Counted from the stretch's first letter, positions 56,101 to 64,000 are shown. The stretch is DNA of 64,000 nt from Chitinophaga deserti (GCF_003149455.1 NZ_QFFK01000015.1:1-64000), one strand, 5' to 3'. Notes: generated from the letters alone by a model not told the origin. Program-made: numbers and translations.

Positions 56101-56247
56101 GCTGGTGCCGTACACCAGCACGAGCCGGTTCTTGTGGATGTGCTGATACAATGCGTTTACTTCTTCGTCGCGCCCGAAAAAGATATTGTAGTCATCCCTG
56201 CCGTAAGGGTCCAGGAACTTAAAGGGGCTGTTGAGTATGCTTTCCAT
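53104..56247 (-). CDS. nSTAND1-type NTPase with transmembrane helix and propeller-like C-terminus
   Basis: A 1047-residue STAND signal-transduction ATPase. The N-terminus (SPFKFLDPYGRDDYNIFFGR) is that of nSTAND1; Walker A is GTSGTGKTS (47-55), Walker B IFDQFEELLIMG (D151). A winged-helix-like arm follows (to about 460), then a charged linker with one membrane helix near 500-520 (LGWIGFGILLLVTTALYF). The last ~520 residues are beta-rich repeats like a WD40-type propeller, the usual STAND sensor. The start codon overlaps the stop of the upstream CHAT gene (TAATG), so the two are translated together and probably form one complex. Confidence 0.85.
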   Translation of the reverse strand: MESILNSPFKFLDPYGRDDYNIFFGRDEEVNALYQHIHKNRLVLVYGTSGTGKTSIVQCGLQNRMDDTDWFPLFIRRGDQLVDSLLAVTEMAADTKAVEMPATSLTGSQQYKNAPQVLRARPASSDAPEKIYAALKGINLRYLRSVYLIFDQFEELLIMGSEEEKANTIRIIDHILTDPELQFCNFLFIMREEFFAGLSRFEKDIPDFCDRRLRIEPMNNRNVEEVIVRSCERFNIELEQGADNAREIIAVLSDRQTVSLPYLQIYLDQLWRTVYLNTPNKTEPGNSTWPHLRFNSTIIRRFGCLQDVLDRFMHERIHVIQEQLQTQFPDLPDNFVGNVLDAFVTSEGTKRPVPYARVNSGIWFTGQVPKYLQGRSSALMNTCLSELDKNKILRSDGQTYELAHDILAKLIDNRRTEEQRRAGFTERQINSRYDGFKNNASDHLSEREIISYGPYIKQLNLSPEVTAFYEASIKKQEEVKIQQAIEAERTDRLKRRQKRWKLGWIGFGILLLVTTALYFNQERLQREFNRNESLVYMGYDLADKDAATALGLFGIFRTKVYGEDTSMLNLKLKETMQLQAAQALFARWDYDLPYVKVEQIDIDISDDGQYIVYNVRPKERRDSVRNYILSTINGQIVEEFDSVQYACFADGGNILVLSRSSMLQEVPPPPTKMKKQPEKRQYRKFSQATLYDCDKRVHITMPLDPGEHLHGLADISQYANNSEESYNVRVLANGNILVPYQSDIQDLLMLLSPDGRLIRHIPSQSTITTSRDGRRFMNMYFDGGDYPALQIFNENGQLLHAIRDEITYADFTDEGSPIWGSTSFCHILHGNDTLTYDAPANASISYAYGNVATGKIALRVNTTDEVENSMIYREGVIIADINNGKQEFYPGIATGIDFVKGGLVTRLNNPNANGYDAKTDTLRRYDISGNQQPSQYLVPEGIDFVQYNRTTGNVLTFTRANQLFVLDDRLGVKKGLKLTSNDTYGMARSGKAFFYARDRYLTVFDNDSARLNVFDQASIWARISSPGSPVKPITDKKRIRELGLNFK

Positions 56248-58094
56248 TACGGTATCGGGGTTAAGGCTTGTTGGGCGAATTTCCGGAAGGCGGTGAGCTG
56301 CTGGCAAACGGCCTCATATCTTCCCTGCTCCTGTTGCTCGTTGCGCGCAAACCGCCGGTTGATGTTAATCCGCACATAATCCATGGCCTCATCGGGCTTA
56401 GGTACGGTACGGAAAACGTAGGTATCGTCTGCAGGCTGGTATTGCCCGAAGATGACGAGGTTTGATCTGTCTGCCCTGCTTTCGAAGGCATTTACATCCA
56501 CCACCAGCGGTGAGAGATTGAGGAACTCCAGCGAATCCCCTTTGTACTGCCGTCTTTCCACATTGAAAACCGGAAGTACCTGCTTGATGAGTACCACACC
56601 ACTGTTATCGAGGTGTTTGGCAAGCAGGTAATAATTGATCTCATGACTGGCGTTGGAGTTCATGAGCTTCACTACCTGGTGGTCGAATACGGTGAGGGTA
56701 TCGTGCCGGTATTTGTTGATGCGGATATTCTGAATACTGGTAAGCGTGTAGCGGTGAAGGAACCCCAGCCGCTCGAATACCGTACTGAGCATAGCCTCGG
56801 CTGTTATGCACATGCCGGGTACCTCTGTTTCCGCGATCTTTGGCTGGCCGGAGGAACCATATCCTGCGTAAGTGGCGGAGCGGATATATTGCAGGTATTC
56901 ACAGGCTTCCCCGAATGGTTTGTTTTCCGGGTCACTATCGCGCAGTGTACTGAGTTCGCTTACGAAATACTGTACATCTGGTAAGGTGTCGATGTATTTG
57001 CGGATGGAACGGATAAGTGCGGAATAGTCGTATACGGAACGGTCGGCAATCGACAGACTGAAATATTTATCCAGCAGCTGCATCATCTCATCGGGCAGTT
57101 CTGCTACTTTTTGCATGATTTTCAGTTCCCATAGCTGGGAGATCATGATGATGCCCATGAACTCGGAAGTGATGTGGAAAACTCGACCTATCTGCTCGAG
57201 CCTTTTTAGGCCGGGCTGTTTTAATCCCTCCGCCCCGTACTCGGCAGCAAACAGCGTTTTGAGCTGTATGGCGATGGGGTGGGGGAGCACGTCGAGGATG
57301 GTTTTTTGGATGACATTATCTTCGATGATTTCGGTTTGCCGGCGTTCATCGATTTGTTTGGCCGGGAGGTTGCCATCTTTCACCAGTGCGGCGAACAATG
57401 TTTGTGTAAGCTGGATATTGGGTTCTTCTGTAGGTTGAACCGTCTTTACTTCTGCTGGTACGGGATTCTGATCTACCGCAGCAGCATTGTTAAAGAATAG
57501 TCCCCAGAATGGCTCGCGGGGTGTTTTGCCGGGGAGGTTAAGATCTCGCGATGGAGGTGCATCCACACCGAGGGGTACTGCAGATGCAAGTTGAGCCGCG
57601 GCGAGTGCGGCTTCGAAAGCCTGCCGGATGCTCATTCGTTTCACGCAAACTCCTTTGAAGAATTCCACACCAAAGATGCGTGCGGAACGGTCGTTGATGG
57701 CTGCAGAAGTGGCAATAACTGCCGGAACGCCCAGTTCCAGCAATTGTGCTACCTGCGCGCCCGTGGAACAGCCGTTGAGGATCACCAGTTTCAGTGCGCC
57801 CGACGCTGCACTGGGTTTCAGCTGGTAAGCGAGGCCCTGCCCGTTGGCAGCCTGGTCAGTAAATAGTAAGGATTGTTCGCCTGCATGACCGGCGTAATGG
57901 AAGATAGCAATGTCTGAACCGTAGGTGGAAAACGCATTGTTCATATTGGCGACCGTAGCGAAAGACTCCCGGTGGATGCTGTAATCACCCCGGTTAGCCG
58001 CTATGAGCGTATTATGAATGCCCTCGTCTTCCTCCGTTACCGATTGCAACGGCGCCTGCGGATGATTTGCAAAGGCAATGATGATTTTTTTCAT
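56247..58094 (-). CDS. CHAT-domain (caspase-superfamily) protease with uncharacterised C-terminal region
   Basis: A 615-residue protein. The CHAT protease domain covers about residues 1-190, with the catalytic His in IFHYAGHAGEQ (H70) and Cys in LVILNGCSTG (C109), and the late VIATSAAINDRSARIFGVEF block. The C-terminal ~400 residues (from about 245, IDERRQTEIIEDNVIQKTIL) are a mostly helical region that I cannot assign, followed by a beta-rich end. The gene is divergent from the caspase gene and shares a 1-nt stop-start overlap with the STAND gene. I infer that it is the effector protease switched by the STAND partner. Confidence 0.85.
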   Translation of the reverse strand: MKKIIIAFANHPQAPLQSVTEEDEGIHNTLIAANRGDYSIHRESFATVANMNNAFSTYGSDIAIFHYAGHAGEQSLLFTDQAANGQGLAYQLKPSAASGALKLVILNGCSTGAQVAQLLELGVPAVIATSAAINDRSARIFGVEFFKGVCVKRMSIRQAFEAALAAAQLASAVPLGVDAPPSRDLNLPGKTPREPFWGLFFNNAAAVDQNPVPAEVKTVQPTEEPNIQLTQTLFAALVKDGNLPAKQIDERRQTEIIEDNVIQKTILDVLPHPIAIQLKTLFAAEYGAEGLKQPGLKRLEQIGRVFHITSEFMGIIMISQLWELKIMQKVAELPDEMMQLLDKYFSLSIADRSVYDYSALIRSIRKYIDTLPDVQYFVSELSTLRDSDPENKPFGEACEYLQYIRSATYAGYGSSGQPKIAETEVPGMCITAEAMLSTVFERLGFLHRYTLTSIQNIRINKYRHDTLTVFDHQVVKLMNSNASHEINYYLLAKHLDNSGVVLIKQVLPVFNVERRQYKGDSLEFLNLSPLVVDVNAFESRADRSNLVIFGQYQPADDTYVFRTVPKPDEAMDYVRININRRFARNEQQEQGRYEAVCQQLTAFRKFAQQALTPIP

Positions 58095-58291
58095 TAGTAA
58101 CGCGCAATTGGGGGTAAATAAAATTCCGCTCTGCCCGCTGGAAATCTCAACTTTTGGAGTTAATTTGGAGTCACAATCTGTTACCTAAGGTACGATTTTT
58201 CAACGAATTAGTCAGGACGATAACCCCAGAACCAAACAAGTTAGCTCATTCGGCATAACCCCGGATCTCCTTTAAAACTGTAGAACAGCAT
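58095..58291. promoter_or_regulatory. Divergent control region of the protease locus
   Basis: The region contains a direct repeat of TTTGGAGT (58153-58160 and 58164-58171), an 11-bp period, that is one helical turn, and could bind a regulator. I see no perfect TAnnTTTG on either strand. Confidence 0.4.
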
Positions 58292-61189
58292 ATGCAAGAA
58301 CGTCGATTTTATGCGGCTTTCGCCGGCATAAACGCTTATCCCGACAGTCCGCTCAGCGGTTGTGTGCAAGACGTGCTCAAAATGGACCGCCTGTTCCGTG
58401 AGCAATGTGCTGCGCAGGAAGGCTTCAATTATCTGCCCGCATATTACCTTCAGCCCAATACCGCCGATGCCCGGTTGCTGGAACAATATGGCACCGCTTT
58501 AGGTACTCCGGTCTCCTGGCAGCCTGCTACTTTCGAAAATATTACGCAACAGCTGTTCGGCCATTTCAAAGAAGCCAAAGCTGGCGATATCTGCGTTTTC
58601 TTTTACAGCGGCCACGGCTCACAAACGGAGGCGCCTCCCCAGTTTCATTTCAATAACCCCGGCCGCAAACTGCAAACACTAGTTTGTGCAGACAGCCGCA
58701 CCGGGGCTCGTGACCTTACCAATAAAGAACTGGCTTACCTGCTCTGGAAGGCTTTTGGCAATACCGAGGCCCACTGCCTCGTTATCACAGATTGCTGCCA
58801 TGCCGGGGGCAATACCCGCGCCCTTCGGCCGCAGGGTACTTCAAAGGAGTTTCGTACCCGTTTCCATGCCGATGCGGGGAGGCAGCTGGCGTTTACAGAT
58901 CTCCTCGGCCACGATGCACCCGGTTTTTATACGGCAGTTAACGGCGAAATGAAACCCGCCATTGCAAGGTATGTTCACCTGGCTGCCTGTCGGAGCGATG
59001 AGCTGGCACAGGAATCGTGGCGTGGCGGGCTATTCACCGCCCGCCTGGCAGATACGCTCCGGGCAAACGGTGGAACTACCTCATACCGCGATCTGATGTG
59101 GCGGCTGCAGTCGGTAGTGAATTCCGCAGCAGGCCAGCAGCATCCTGTTGTGTTTGCCACCAACGATGCTGACCTCGACCGCAAATTCCTCTCAGATGCC
59201 CTGCAGCCGATTGTACCACAATTCGATGTGCTGTTCGACGTGAGCCTGCAACGCTGGAAAGTTTTCGGCGGTGCGATACACGGCCTCGTACCGGGTACCC
59301 TACTGCAGGTACGCGATGGAGCTACGATTATCGAAACAGAGCTTCGTGAAGTGGAAGCCATGTTTGCGCTTGCTGACCTGCCCGGGTTAGATGAAGCTTC
59401 AGAAACTGCCCGCGCTACGGTAATCAGGGCTGCCGCGCCTGCAGTTACGATCTGCAGTGCCCCCGATCATTTGCTGGAAACTGCCTGGAGGGCAGGGCGT
59501 TATCCGCTGATGGATCTCCGGTTCGGGGTAAACGGGGCAGGATATGAAGTATTCCGGCCAGCAGATGGTAGTTTTGTATTGCTGGAAAGCGGCAGGAACC
59601 TGCCATTATTCCGTCGTACACCCAATGCCGCACTGTTTCTGGACCATGCACACCGTGTGGCCAACTGGCTGGCGGTGCGCGACTGGAAACGCCTTGATCC
59701 GCACCTCGGGCGCGAACATTTTGAACTGAAATGGTCAGTAACAGACGGTACAGTTACGGGCGATGATGTTGCATTAACCTACCACAATGGAGACTCTCCG
59801 GGATTCTCCCTCAGTATTGCATTGAAAGCTAACGCACCTGTGGAGCAGTGTTTTGCCCGCGCACTGTACCTTGGCAGTAAATACGATATATTCACAGAGC
59901 TGTTACGCAGTGATCTGCCGCTTACACGCGGCGGTGATCCCGTTCACCTTTCCTATATAAATGAAGGCCGCACGGAAACCACCATCCCGGTATCCATCGA
60001 CGAACTGTATCCCACCTACAACCGGTACGAAATCACGGACTATCTGAAGATCGTGGTTTCTACAGCCGATTTTCGGGTAGATCGTTTTACGCAGGCCTCT
60101 CTGGAGCTGGATCAGCCGGGTAGCAGGGGGATTGGACTGTCAGCAAAAAATACATTCGGGAAAGACATTGGTGAATCACCGTTGTGGTCCATCTTCAACT
60201 GTAGTATTACCACTGCTTTTGAAGGTTTGGAAATACAGTCAGACGGAGGTAAGAAGCTCCGGCTGGGACCGCTGGAAATTACCACACCCGACGCGTTTAC
60301 CGGCAAACTCACATTATTACCTGAGCGTAAAATATCCCCGGCAGACCCCGCGGCCTGGGGCGATAACATTAATGAAAATGCGCTGGACGGCGGCATGGCT
60401 GCCATCAGGATCGATACCGCCGTCTCATTCCGGCCGGAAGCCCCTTTGTATGTTTTGCAGCCTGCTCCCGCAGTGGCTGTGAGGCAGCTGCCCGACCATA
60501 TAATTATCCCTTATGCTCCCGATCCTGTTACGGGGGCATATATTCCTGTGGGGTTCCAGGATAAAACCAGCCGGATAGCGATCGTTCATTTGCCTTCTCC
60601 TGATGTACAATTCCGGCGTGTGTATATTGCTGTGCGGAACATCGGACTGACTGTTTACGCTAAATCAGGCAAAGTATGGAAACAGGAATCTGTTTATGGT
60701 GGAGAGGGGCCGGCTGTGTTGCTGATAGATGGTATTGCCGGAAATGCGGAGCTGATGTGGCGTGTCTTCTCTGGTCATGCAGCCGCACCACAATGGCTGG
60801 CACGTTTTGATTTTACAGTTACGGATAACCCGGCTGCCATTGCCGGAATGCTCGCTTCCGCACTTGCAGCAGCAGGTATTACATCTGTTAAGATCGTAAC
60901 GCATGGCATGGGAAAGCAGCTTGCACAACTGGCGGGAATCACAGAACCGGGCACACTCATTTTTACCGGGAAAGAAGAAGAAGGGCAAACCACAGGCGAA
61001 CTGTTACGGATACTGACCGTTTCCCTTCGCGATAGCGGTGCCGTGAAAGCAATAATCCCCGTGATTGGGGAAGCCCTTCGTATGAAGGATGCGCATGACC
61101 CCGCAACGGTTGCCGCACCGGAGTATCCGGAGTATCTAATGGATACGGAACGCATCCGAAAAATCATGAATCAGATCATTCCACATTAA
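58292..61189 (+). CDS. Caspase family (C14) protein with degenerate alpha/beta-hydrolase C-terminus
   Basis: A 965-residue protein without signal peptide. The N-terminal peptidase C14 domain (about 1-300) has the His-Cys dyad: H108 in FFYSGHGSQ and C169 in VITDCCHAGG. A long middle (about 320-780) is beta-rich and unassigned. The C-terminal ~180 residues look like an alpha/beta-hydrolase of the kind fused to CHAT and caspase proteins (AVLLIDGIAGNAELMWRVF, then IVTHGMGKQLAQLAG), but the nucleophile position of GxSxG is Gly (G872), so it is probably inactive and binds instead of cutting. The caspase-subtilisin gene follows 11 nt downstream. Confidence 0.82.
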   Translation: MQERRFYAAFAGINAYPDSPLSGCVQDVLKMDRLFREQCAAQEGFNYLPAYYLQPNTADARLLEQYGTALGTPVSWQPATFENITQQLFGHFKEAKAGDICVFFYSGHGSQTEAPPQFHFNNPGRKLQTLVCADSRTGARDLTNKELAYLLWKAFGNTEAHCLVITDCCHAGGNTRALRPQGTSKEFRTRFHADAGRQLAFTDLLGHDAPGFYTAVNGEMKPAIARYVHLAACRSDELAQESWRGGLFTARLADTLRANGGTTSYRDLMWRLQSVVNSAAGQQHPVVFATNDADLDRKFLSDALQPIVPQFDVLFDVSLQRWKVFGGAIHGLVPGTLLQVRDGATIIETELREVEAMFALADLPGLDEASETARATVIRAAAPAVTICSAPDHLLETAWRAGRYPLMDLRFGVNGAGYEVFRPADGSFVLLESGRNLPLFRRTPNAALFLDHAHRVANWLAVRDWKRLDPHLGREHFELKWSVTDGTVTGDDVALTYHNGDSPGFSLSIALKANAPVEQCFARALYLGSKYDIFTELLRSDLPLTRGGDPVHLSYINEGRTETTIPVSIDELYPTYNRYEITDYLKIVVSTADFRVDRFTQASLELDQPGSRGIGLSAKNTFGKDIGESPLWSIFNCSITTAFEGLEIQSDGGKKLRLGPLEITTPDAFTGKLTLLPERKISPADPAAWGDNINENALDGGMAAIRIDTAVSFRPEAPLYVLQPAPAVAVRQLPDHIIIPYAPDPVTGAYIPVGFQDKTSRIAIVHLPSPDVQFRRVYIAVRNIGLTVYAKSGKVWKQESVYGGEGPAVLLIDGIAGNAELMWRVFSGHAAAPQWLARFDFTVTDNPAAIAGMLASALAAAGITSVKIVTHGMGKQLAQLAGITEPGTLIFTGKEEEGQTTGELLRILTVSLRDSGAVKAIIPVIGEALRMKDAHDPATVAAPEYPEYLMDTERIRKIMNQIIPH

Positions 61190-61200
61190 ACTGATACAAC

Positions 61201-63804
61201 ATGTCTAAAGGTTATTCCCTGCACATAGGGTTGAACAAGGTTGACAAAATACATTATGCCGGCGTTCCGGAACTTAACGCCGCCGTCAGCGATGCAGAAT
61301 ACTGGAAACAGTTTGCGCAACAGTCAGGCTACGCTGCTGCTCACCTTCATAATGAAGATGCTACCGACGAAGCGGTGCTTACTGCCCTGAAAGATTATGC
61401 CGGCAAAATGCTGCCGGGCGATATACTGTTGCTCACCTATGCTGGTCACGGTAGCCAGATCCCCAATGAAAAAGTTGCCGGGCTCGACAATGAGCGCAAT
61501 GATCAAACCTGGTGCCTCTACAACCGGGAGCTGCTGGATGATGAACTATTCGAAGCCTTCCGCCAGTTCAGGGAGGGTACGCGCATTCTCATTGTTTCCG
61601 ACAGCTGTCATTCCGGTACCATCGCACGCGCTTTGCCCGATTCCCATAACCTAAGTGATCTGCTCGCTGCCGGACTGGAAAAGGCTGCAGCCAAAAGGGG
61701 GCTGCGTTCCCGTAAGATTCCGCTGGCAGCAGAACAGGAAATTATGTCGCGGTTTGGTGACAGCATATATGCGCCGGTGCAAAATAAATTCAAACGCCAG
61801 GCACAGGTCGCTAACGTGAAGGCATCGGTGAAACTCATGGCTGCCTGTCAGGACGATCAGACTACATTCGACGGAGAAAAGAATGGAGTATTCACCGAGT
61901 CTTTCATTGAGTTATTCAAAAAGGCAACTTCCCGAAAAAAGAATGCGCCTGAGCTGATAGATGCCATCCGCGAAAGATATTATTACCCCAGGGCAAACTT
62001 CTTCGAATACGGTGCAATCATCCCTTCCTTCGATACGGCCTTTCCTTTTTTGATAGATATTCCCGATGCAGCTAAGGTGACAGGTTTCAGGAAGCCGGAT
62101 CTGAGCCCTTCCACAGCCGGGCGTAATCTTACGAAAGAAGAGGAGTGGGATGAAGTGAAAGTAAAGCGTAATGCACAATTGCTTCTCACATTCAAAACAT
62201 CACCGGATTTTCAGGTGAACCCGGGAGCTGATGCGGAAGTATTGGAACAGGGACCCGGTTATATGCTGGTGGAGCTGAAAGGAACCCCGCATGAACATAG
62301 TTGGAGCGCAGCCCATGCTATCAGTCAGAGTTTGCTGGCGGTAGGCATTGAGGCGGAAGTGGAGCCGGTGCTGAGCGTATCGCCGGCACAGGATAAACGC
62401 GCTACCCGCGAAGGGGATGCCAATAACCCGGATTACATCCGCGAATGGCCGCCATCTATGGGCCAGGCCGCCATTGGCTGGCATCTTGATGATACCCATT
62501 CCCAGCTTGCAAAAGCCACGGCAGAAGTGCGGGCACAGGCAAATGCACATGTTCGCATTGCTCACCTCGATACCGGTTATATCGCCGGGCACCCTGCGCT
62601 TCCTGAAAACCTCGACTTCCAGCGCCAGCGCAGTTTCGTTAGTAAGGAAGATGCAAATCTGGCACAGGATAAGCCGGAGTCCGGACAGGACGGTCACGGA
62701 CTGGGAACTATGGTGTTGCTGGCCGGAGGGAAAGTAACAAAGGAGCAAACATTCGGGGAATATGAAGGATATATCGGCGGGGCACCTGTAGCCACGGTGA
62801 TACCCTGCAGGATCGCGGAGTCGGTAGTGATCATGAACGACCGCACTTTTGCACAGGCGATTGACTATGCAATAGAGCAGGGGTGTGAAGTGATTTCCAT
62901 GTCGATGGCAGGTAAGCCCAGTCAGCGTATGGCTAAAGCCGTAAACCGGGCTTATGAAGCCGGGATCGTCATTGTATCTGCTGCCAGTAACTGCTGGTAC
63001 AAGGGAACCGGAGCATTATTGCCGAAGTGCGTGTTATACCCGGCGGCTTTCGAGCGGGTGATAGCTGCTACCGGCGCTATGCATGACCATAGGCCTTACG
63101 ATGTGGATTTCCTGCGTGAAGGGTCGGAGAGGGCTATCAGTACCCAATATATGCAGGGTTCCTGGGGGCCGGCATCCCGGATGACGAAAGCACTGGCTGC
63201 CTATACTCCCAATACACCCTGGGCCTCGTCCGTCCACCCGTTCGTGAGGAGCGGCGGAGGGACCTCTTCCGCTACGCCCCAGATCGCAGCAGCTGCGGCA
63301 CTCTACATTGCCCGGCACAGGGAAGAAATGGAACAGAAAGGGTATTACGAGGAAGGGAAGAAGTGGATGAAGGTGGAAGCAGTACGCCATGCCCTGTATA
63401 CCAGTGCTGCAAAAGGCAGTGTATTCCCTGACTGGAAGAAGTATTACGGAAATGGCATACTCCGCGCATGGGATGCATTACAGGTACCGGTAGCGGGCCC
63501 TGCAGGACTAACCCCGGCTCCCTCGGCAGAAAGCACCTGGTTTGGGGTAGTGGAAATCGTAGGGTCGTTCTTTAAACGGCGGAAGCTCTTCCGGAGTACT
63601 GAACCGAAGCCAACTGCAGAAGCTCTGGCGGCAGAATTGCTCCATTTGATGCAGACAGACCCACAGTTCTATGACATTTATTCCCGTATCGATCTGACCA
63701 ATGCCGATGAAATGGAAGCCACCATTGGCCAGCCCGCTTTCCGGGATAAAGTGCTGGCCTCTCCCTGGGCCTCTGCATGGCTAAAAGAGGCGGTGATGAT
63801 GTAA
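61201..63804 (+). CDS. Caspase-subtilisin fusion protease (C14-S8)
   Basis: An 867-residue protein with two protease domains. Residues ~1-290 are a C14 caspase-like (metacaspase) domain with H83 in LTYAGHGSQ and C136 in IVSDSCHSG. Residues ~290-440 form a linker with a propeptide-like alpha/beta segment (EHSWSAAHAISQSLLAVGIE). Residues ~445-740 are a subtilisin with full triad: D457 (HLDTG), H499 (DGHGLG), S689 (GGGTSSATP), and the oxyanion Asn in SAASNCW. A helical tail of about 110 residues follows. There is no signal peptide, so both domains act in the cytosol. It forms an operon with the preceding caspase gene. Confidence 0.88.
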   Translation: MSKGYSLHIGLNKVDKIHYAGVPELNAAVSDAEYWKQFAQQSGYAAAHLHNEDATDEAVLTALKDYAGKMLPGDILLLTYAGHGSQIPNEKVAGLDNERNDQTWCLYNRELLDDELFEAFRQFREGTRILIVSDSCHSGTIARALPDSHNLSDLLAAGLEKAAAKRGLRSRKIPLAAEQEIMSRFGDSIYAPVQNKFKRQAQVANVKASVKLMAACQDDQTTFDGEKNGVFTESFIELFKKATSRKKNAPELIDAIRERYYYPRANFFEYGAIIPSFDTAFPFLIDIPDAAKVTGFRKPDLSPSTAGRNLTKEEEWDEVKVKRNAQLLLTFKTSPDFQVNPGADAEVLEQGPGYMLVELKGTPHEHSWSAAHAISQSLLAVGIEAEVEPVLSVSPAQDKRATREGDANNPDYIREWPPSMGQAAIGWHLDDTHSQLAKATAEVRAQANAHVRIAHLDTGYIAGHPALPENLDFQRQRSFVSKEDANLAQDKPESGQDGHGLGTMVLLAGGKVTKEQTFGEYEGYIGGAPVATVIPCRIAESVVIMNDRTFAQAIDYAIEQGCEVISMSMAGKPSQRMAKAVNRAYEAGIVIVSAASNCWYKGTGALLPKCVLYPAAFERVIAATGAMHDHRPYDVDFLREGSERAISTQYMQGSWGPASRMTKALAAYTPNTPWASSVHPFVRSGGGTSSATPQIAAAAALYIARHREEMEQKGYYEEGKKWMKVEAVRHALYTSAAKGSVFPDWKKYYGNGILRAWDALQVPVAGPAGLTPAPSAESTWFGVVEIVGSFFKRRKLFRSTEPKPTAEALAAELLHLMQTDPQFYDIYSRIDLTNADEMEATIGQPAFRDKVLASPWASAWLKEAVMM

Positions 63805-63943
63805 CCGGTTCACTGCTGTTACGGCCGCAGCTTACCAAAATCATAAGTAAAACTGACTGGCGTCAGTGGCTGTTGCAGTGAATGGGCGGATATTTGCATC
63901 ACGTTTTAAGCAATTTTAGTGTTTTTCATAGGATATGGTTTAT

Positions 63944-63983
63944 AGCGCCGCAGATTCTTCTGCGGCGCTTTTTTGTTTTTTTT
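63944..63983 (+). terminator. Terminator of the protease operon
   Basis: A perfect 11-bp stem (agcgccgcaga / tctgcggcgct) with loop TTCT and a long T-rich run, about 140 nt after the stop codon of the caspase-subtilisin gene. The stretch 63805-63943 holds no gene. Confidence 0.88.
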
Positions 63984-64000
63984 GTACTATTTTTAGTGCT

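Noticed and set aside
58292..63804. Caspases as part of a CRISPR-linked (type III-E-like) protease system
   Set aside because: No CRISPR array, Cas gene or TPR-CHAT/gRAMP protein is in the window.

Overview
The window looks like chromosomal DNA of a Bacteroidota bacterium, most likely a Chitinophaga-like member of the Chitinophagaceae (inference from gene content; no marker gene such as 16S is present). The signs are two SusC/SusD pairs, two FecI/FecR-type sigma/anti-sigma pairs each next to a large TonB-dependent receptor, many lipoproteins with a Cys lipobox, weak Shine-Dalgarno signals, and promoters of the Bacteroidota type (-7 TAnnTTTG).\n\nLayout. 0.3-2.9 kb: a short-chain dehydrogenase with a DUF2652 protein, then an AraC regulator. 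3.0-12.7 kb: ECF sigma, FecR, SusC, SusD and two discoidin-type lipoproteins, closed by a terminator. 12.9-14.0 kb: an RluF-type pseudouridine synthase with a repetitive basic tail. 14.1-20.9 kb (minus strand): sigma, FecR, TonB receptor and two lipoproteins. 21.1-25.3 kb: a secreted endonuclease/phosphatase-fold enzyme, a decayed membrane-protein fragment, and molybdenum-cofactor genes moeA, mobA and a moaC-moaB fusion. 25.4-30.4 kb: a SWIM/SNF2 helicase, a CPBP membrane protease and a periplasmic SRPBCC-like protein. 30.5-35.1 kb: a near mirror-image module of two Crp/Fnr regulators, two paralogous methyltransferases, a GcvH-like protein without the lipoyl lysine, a small unknown protein and a DUF1275 membrane protein. 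Both outer promoters of this module carry the same 14-bp FNR-like dyad at the same distance from the same -7 element. 35.1-36.3 kb: a gene-free stretch with two unrelated 11-bp tandem arrays. 36.3-42.9 kb: rsgA, tRNA-Leu(CAG), a DUF5996 protein, a gingipain-like (C25) protein without signal peptide, a metallo-beta-lactamase-fold hydrolase, a YjbR protein and a DeoR regulator. 43.2-53.1 kb: a glycan-use operon (SusC, SusD, GH20 hexosaminidase, GntP permease, RidA, KDG-kinase-like PfkB) divergent from the DeoR regulator. 53.1-63.8 kb: a divergent four-gene locus made of an nSTAND1-type NTPase with a C-terminal propeller-like region, a CHAT protease, a caspase with a degenerate alpha/beta-hydrolase domain, and a caspase-subtilisin fusion.\n\nHow the genes may work together. 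The sigma/FecR/receptor loci are surface-signalling uptake systems. The 43-53 kb operon would bind, cleave and import an amino-sugar-containing glycan or its sugar acid. The 53-64 kb locus joins a STAND sensor to three caspase-superfamily proteases and one subtilisin domain, which is the composition expected of a proteolytic, possibly suicidal, defence or programmed-death system. It and the mirrored Crp/methyltransferase module at 30-35 kb are the two parts most likely to hold undescribed biology.
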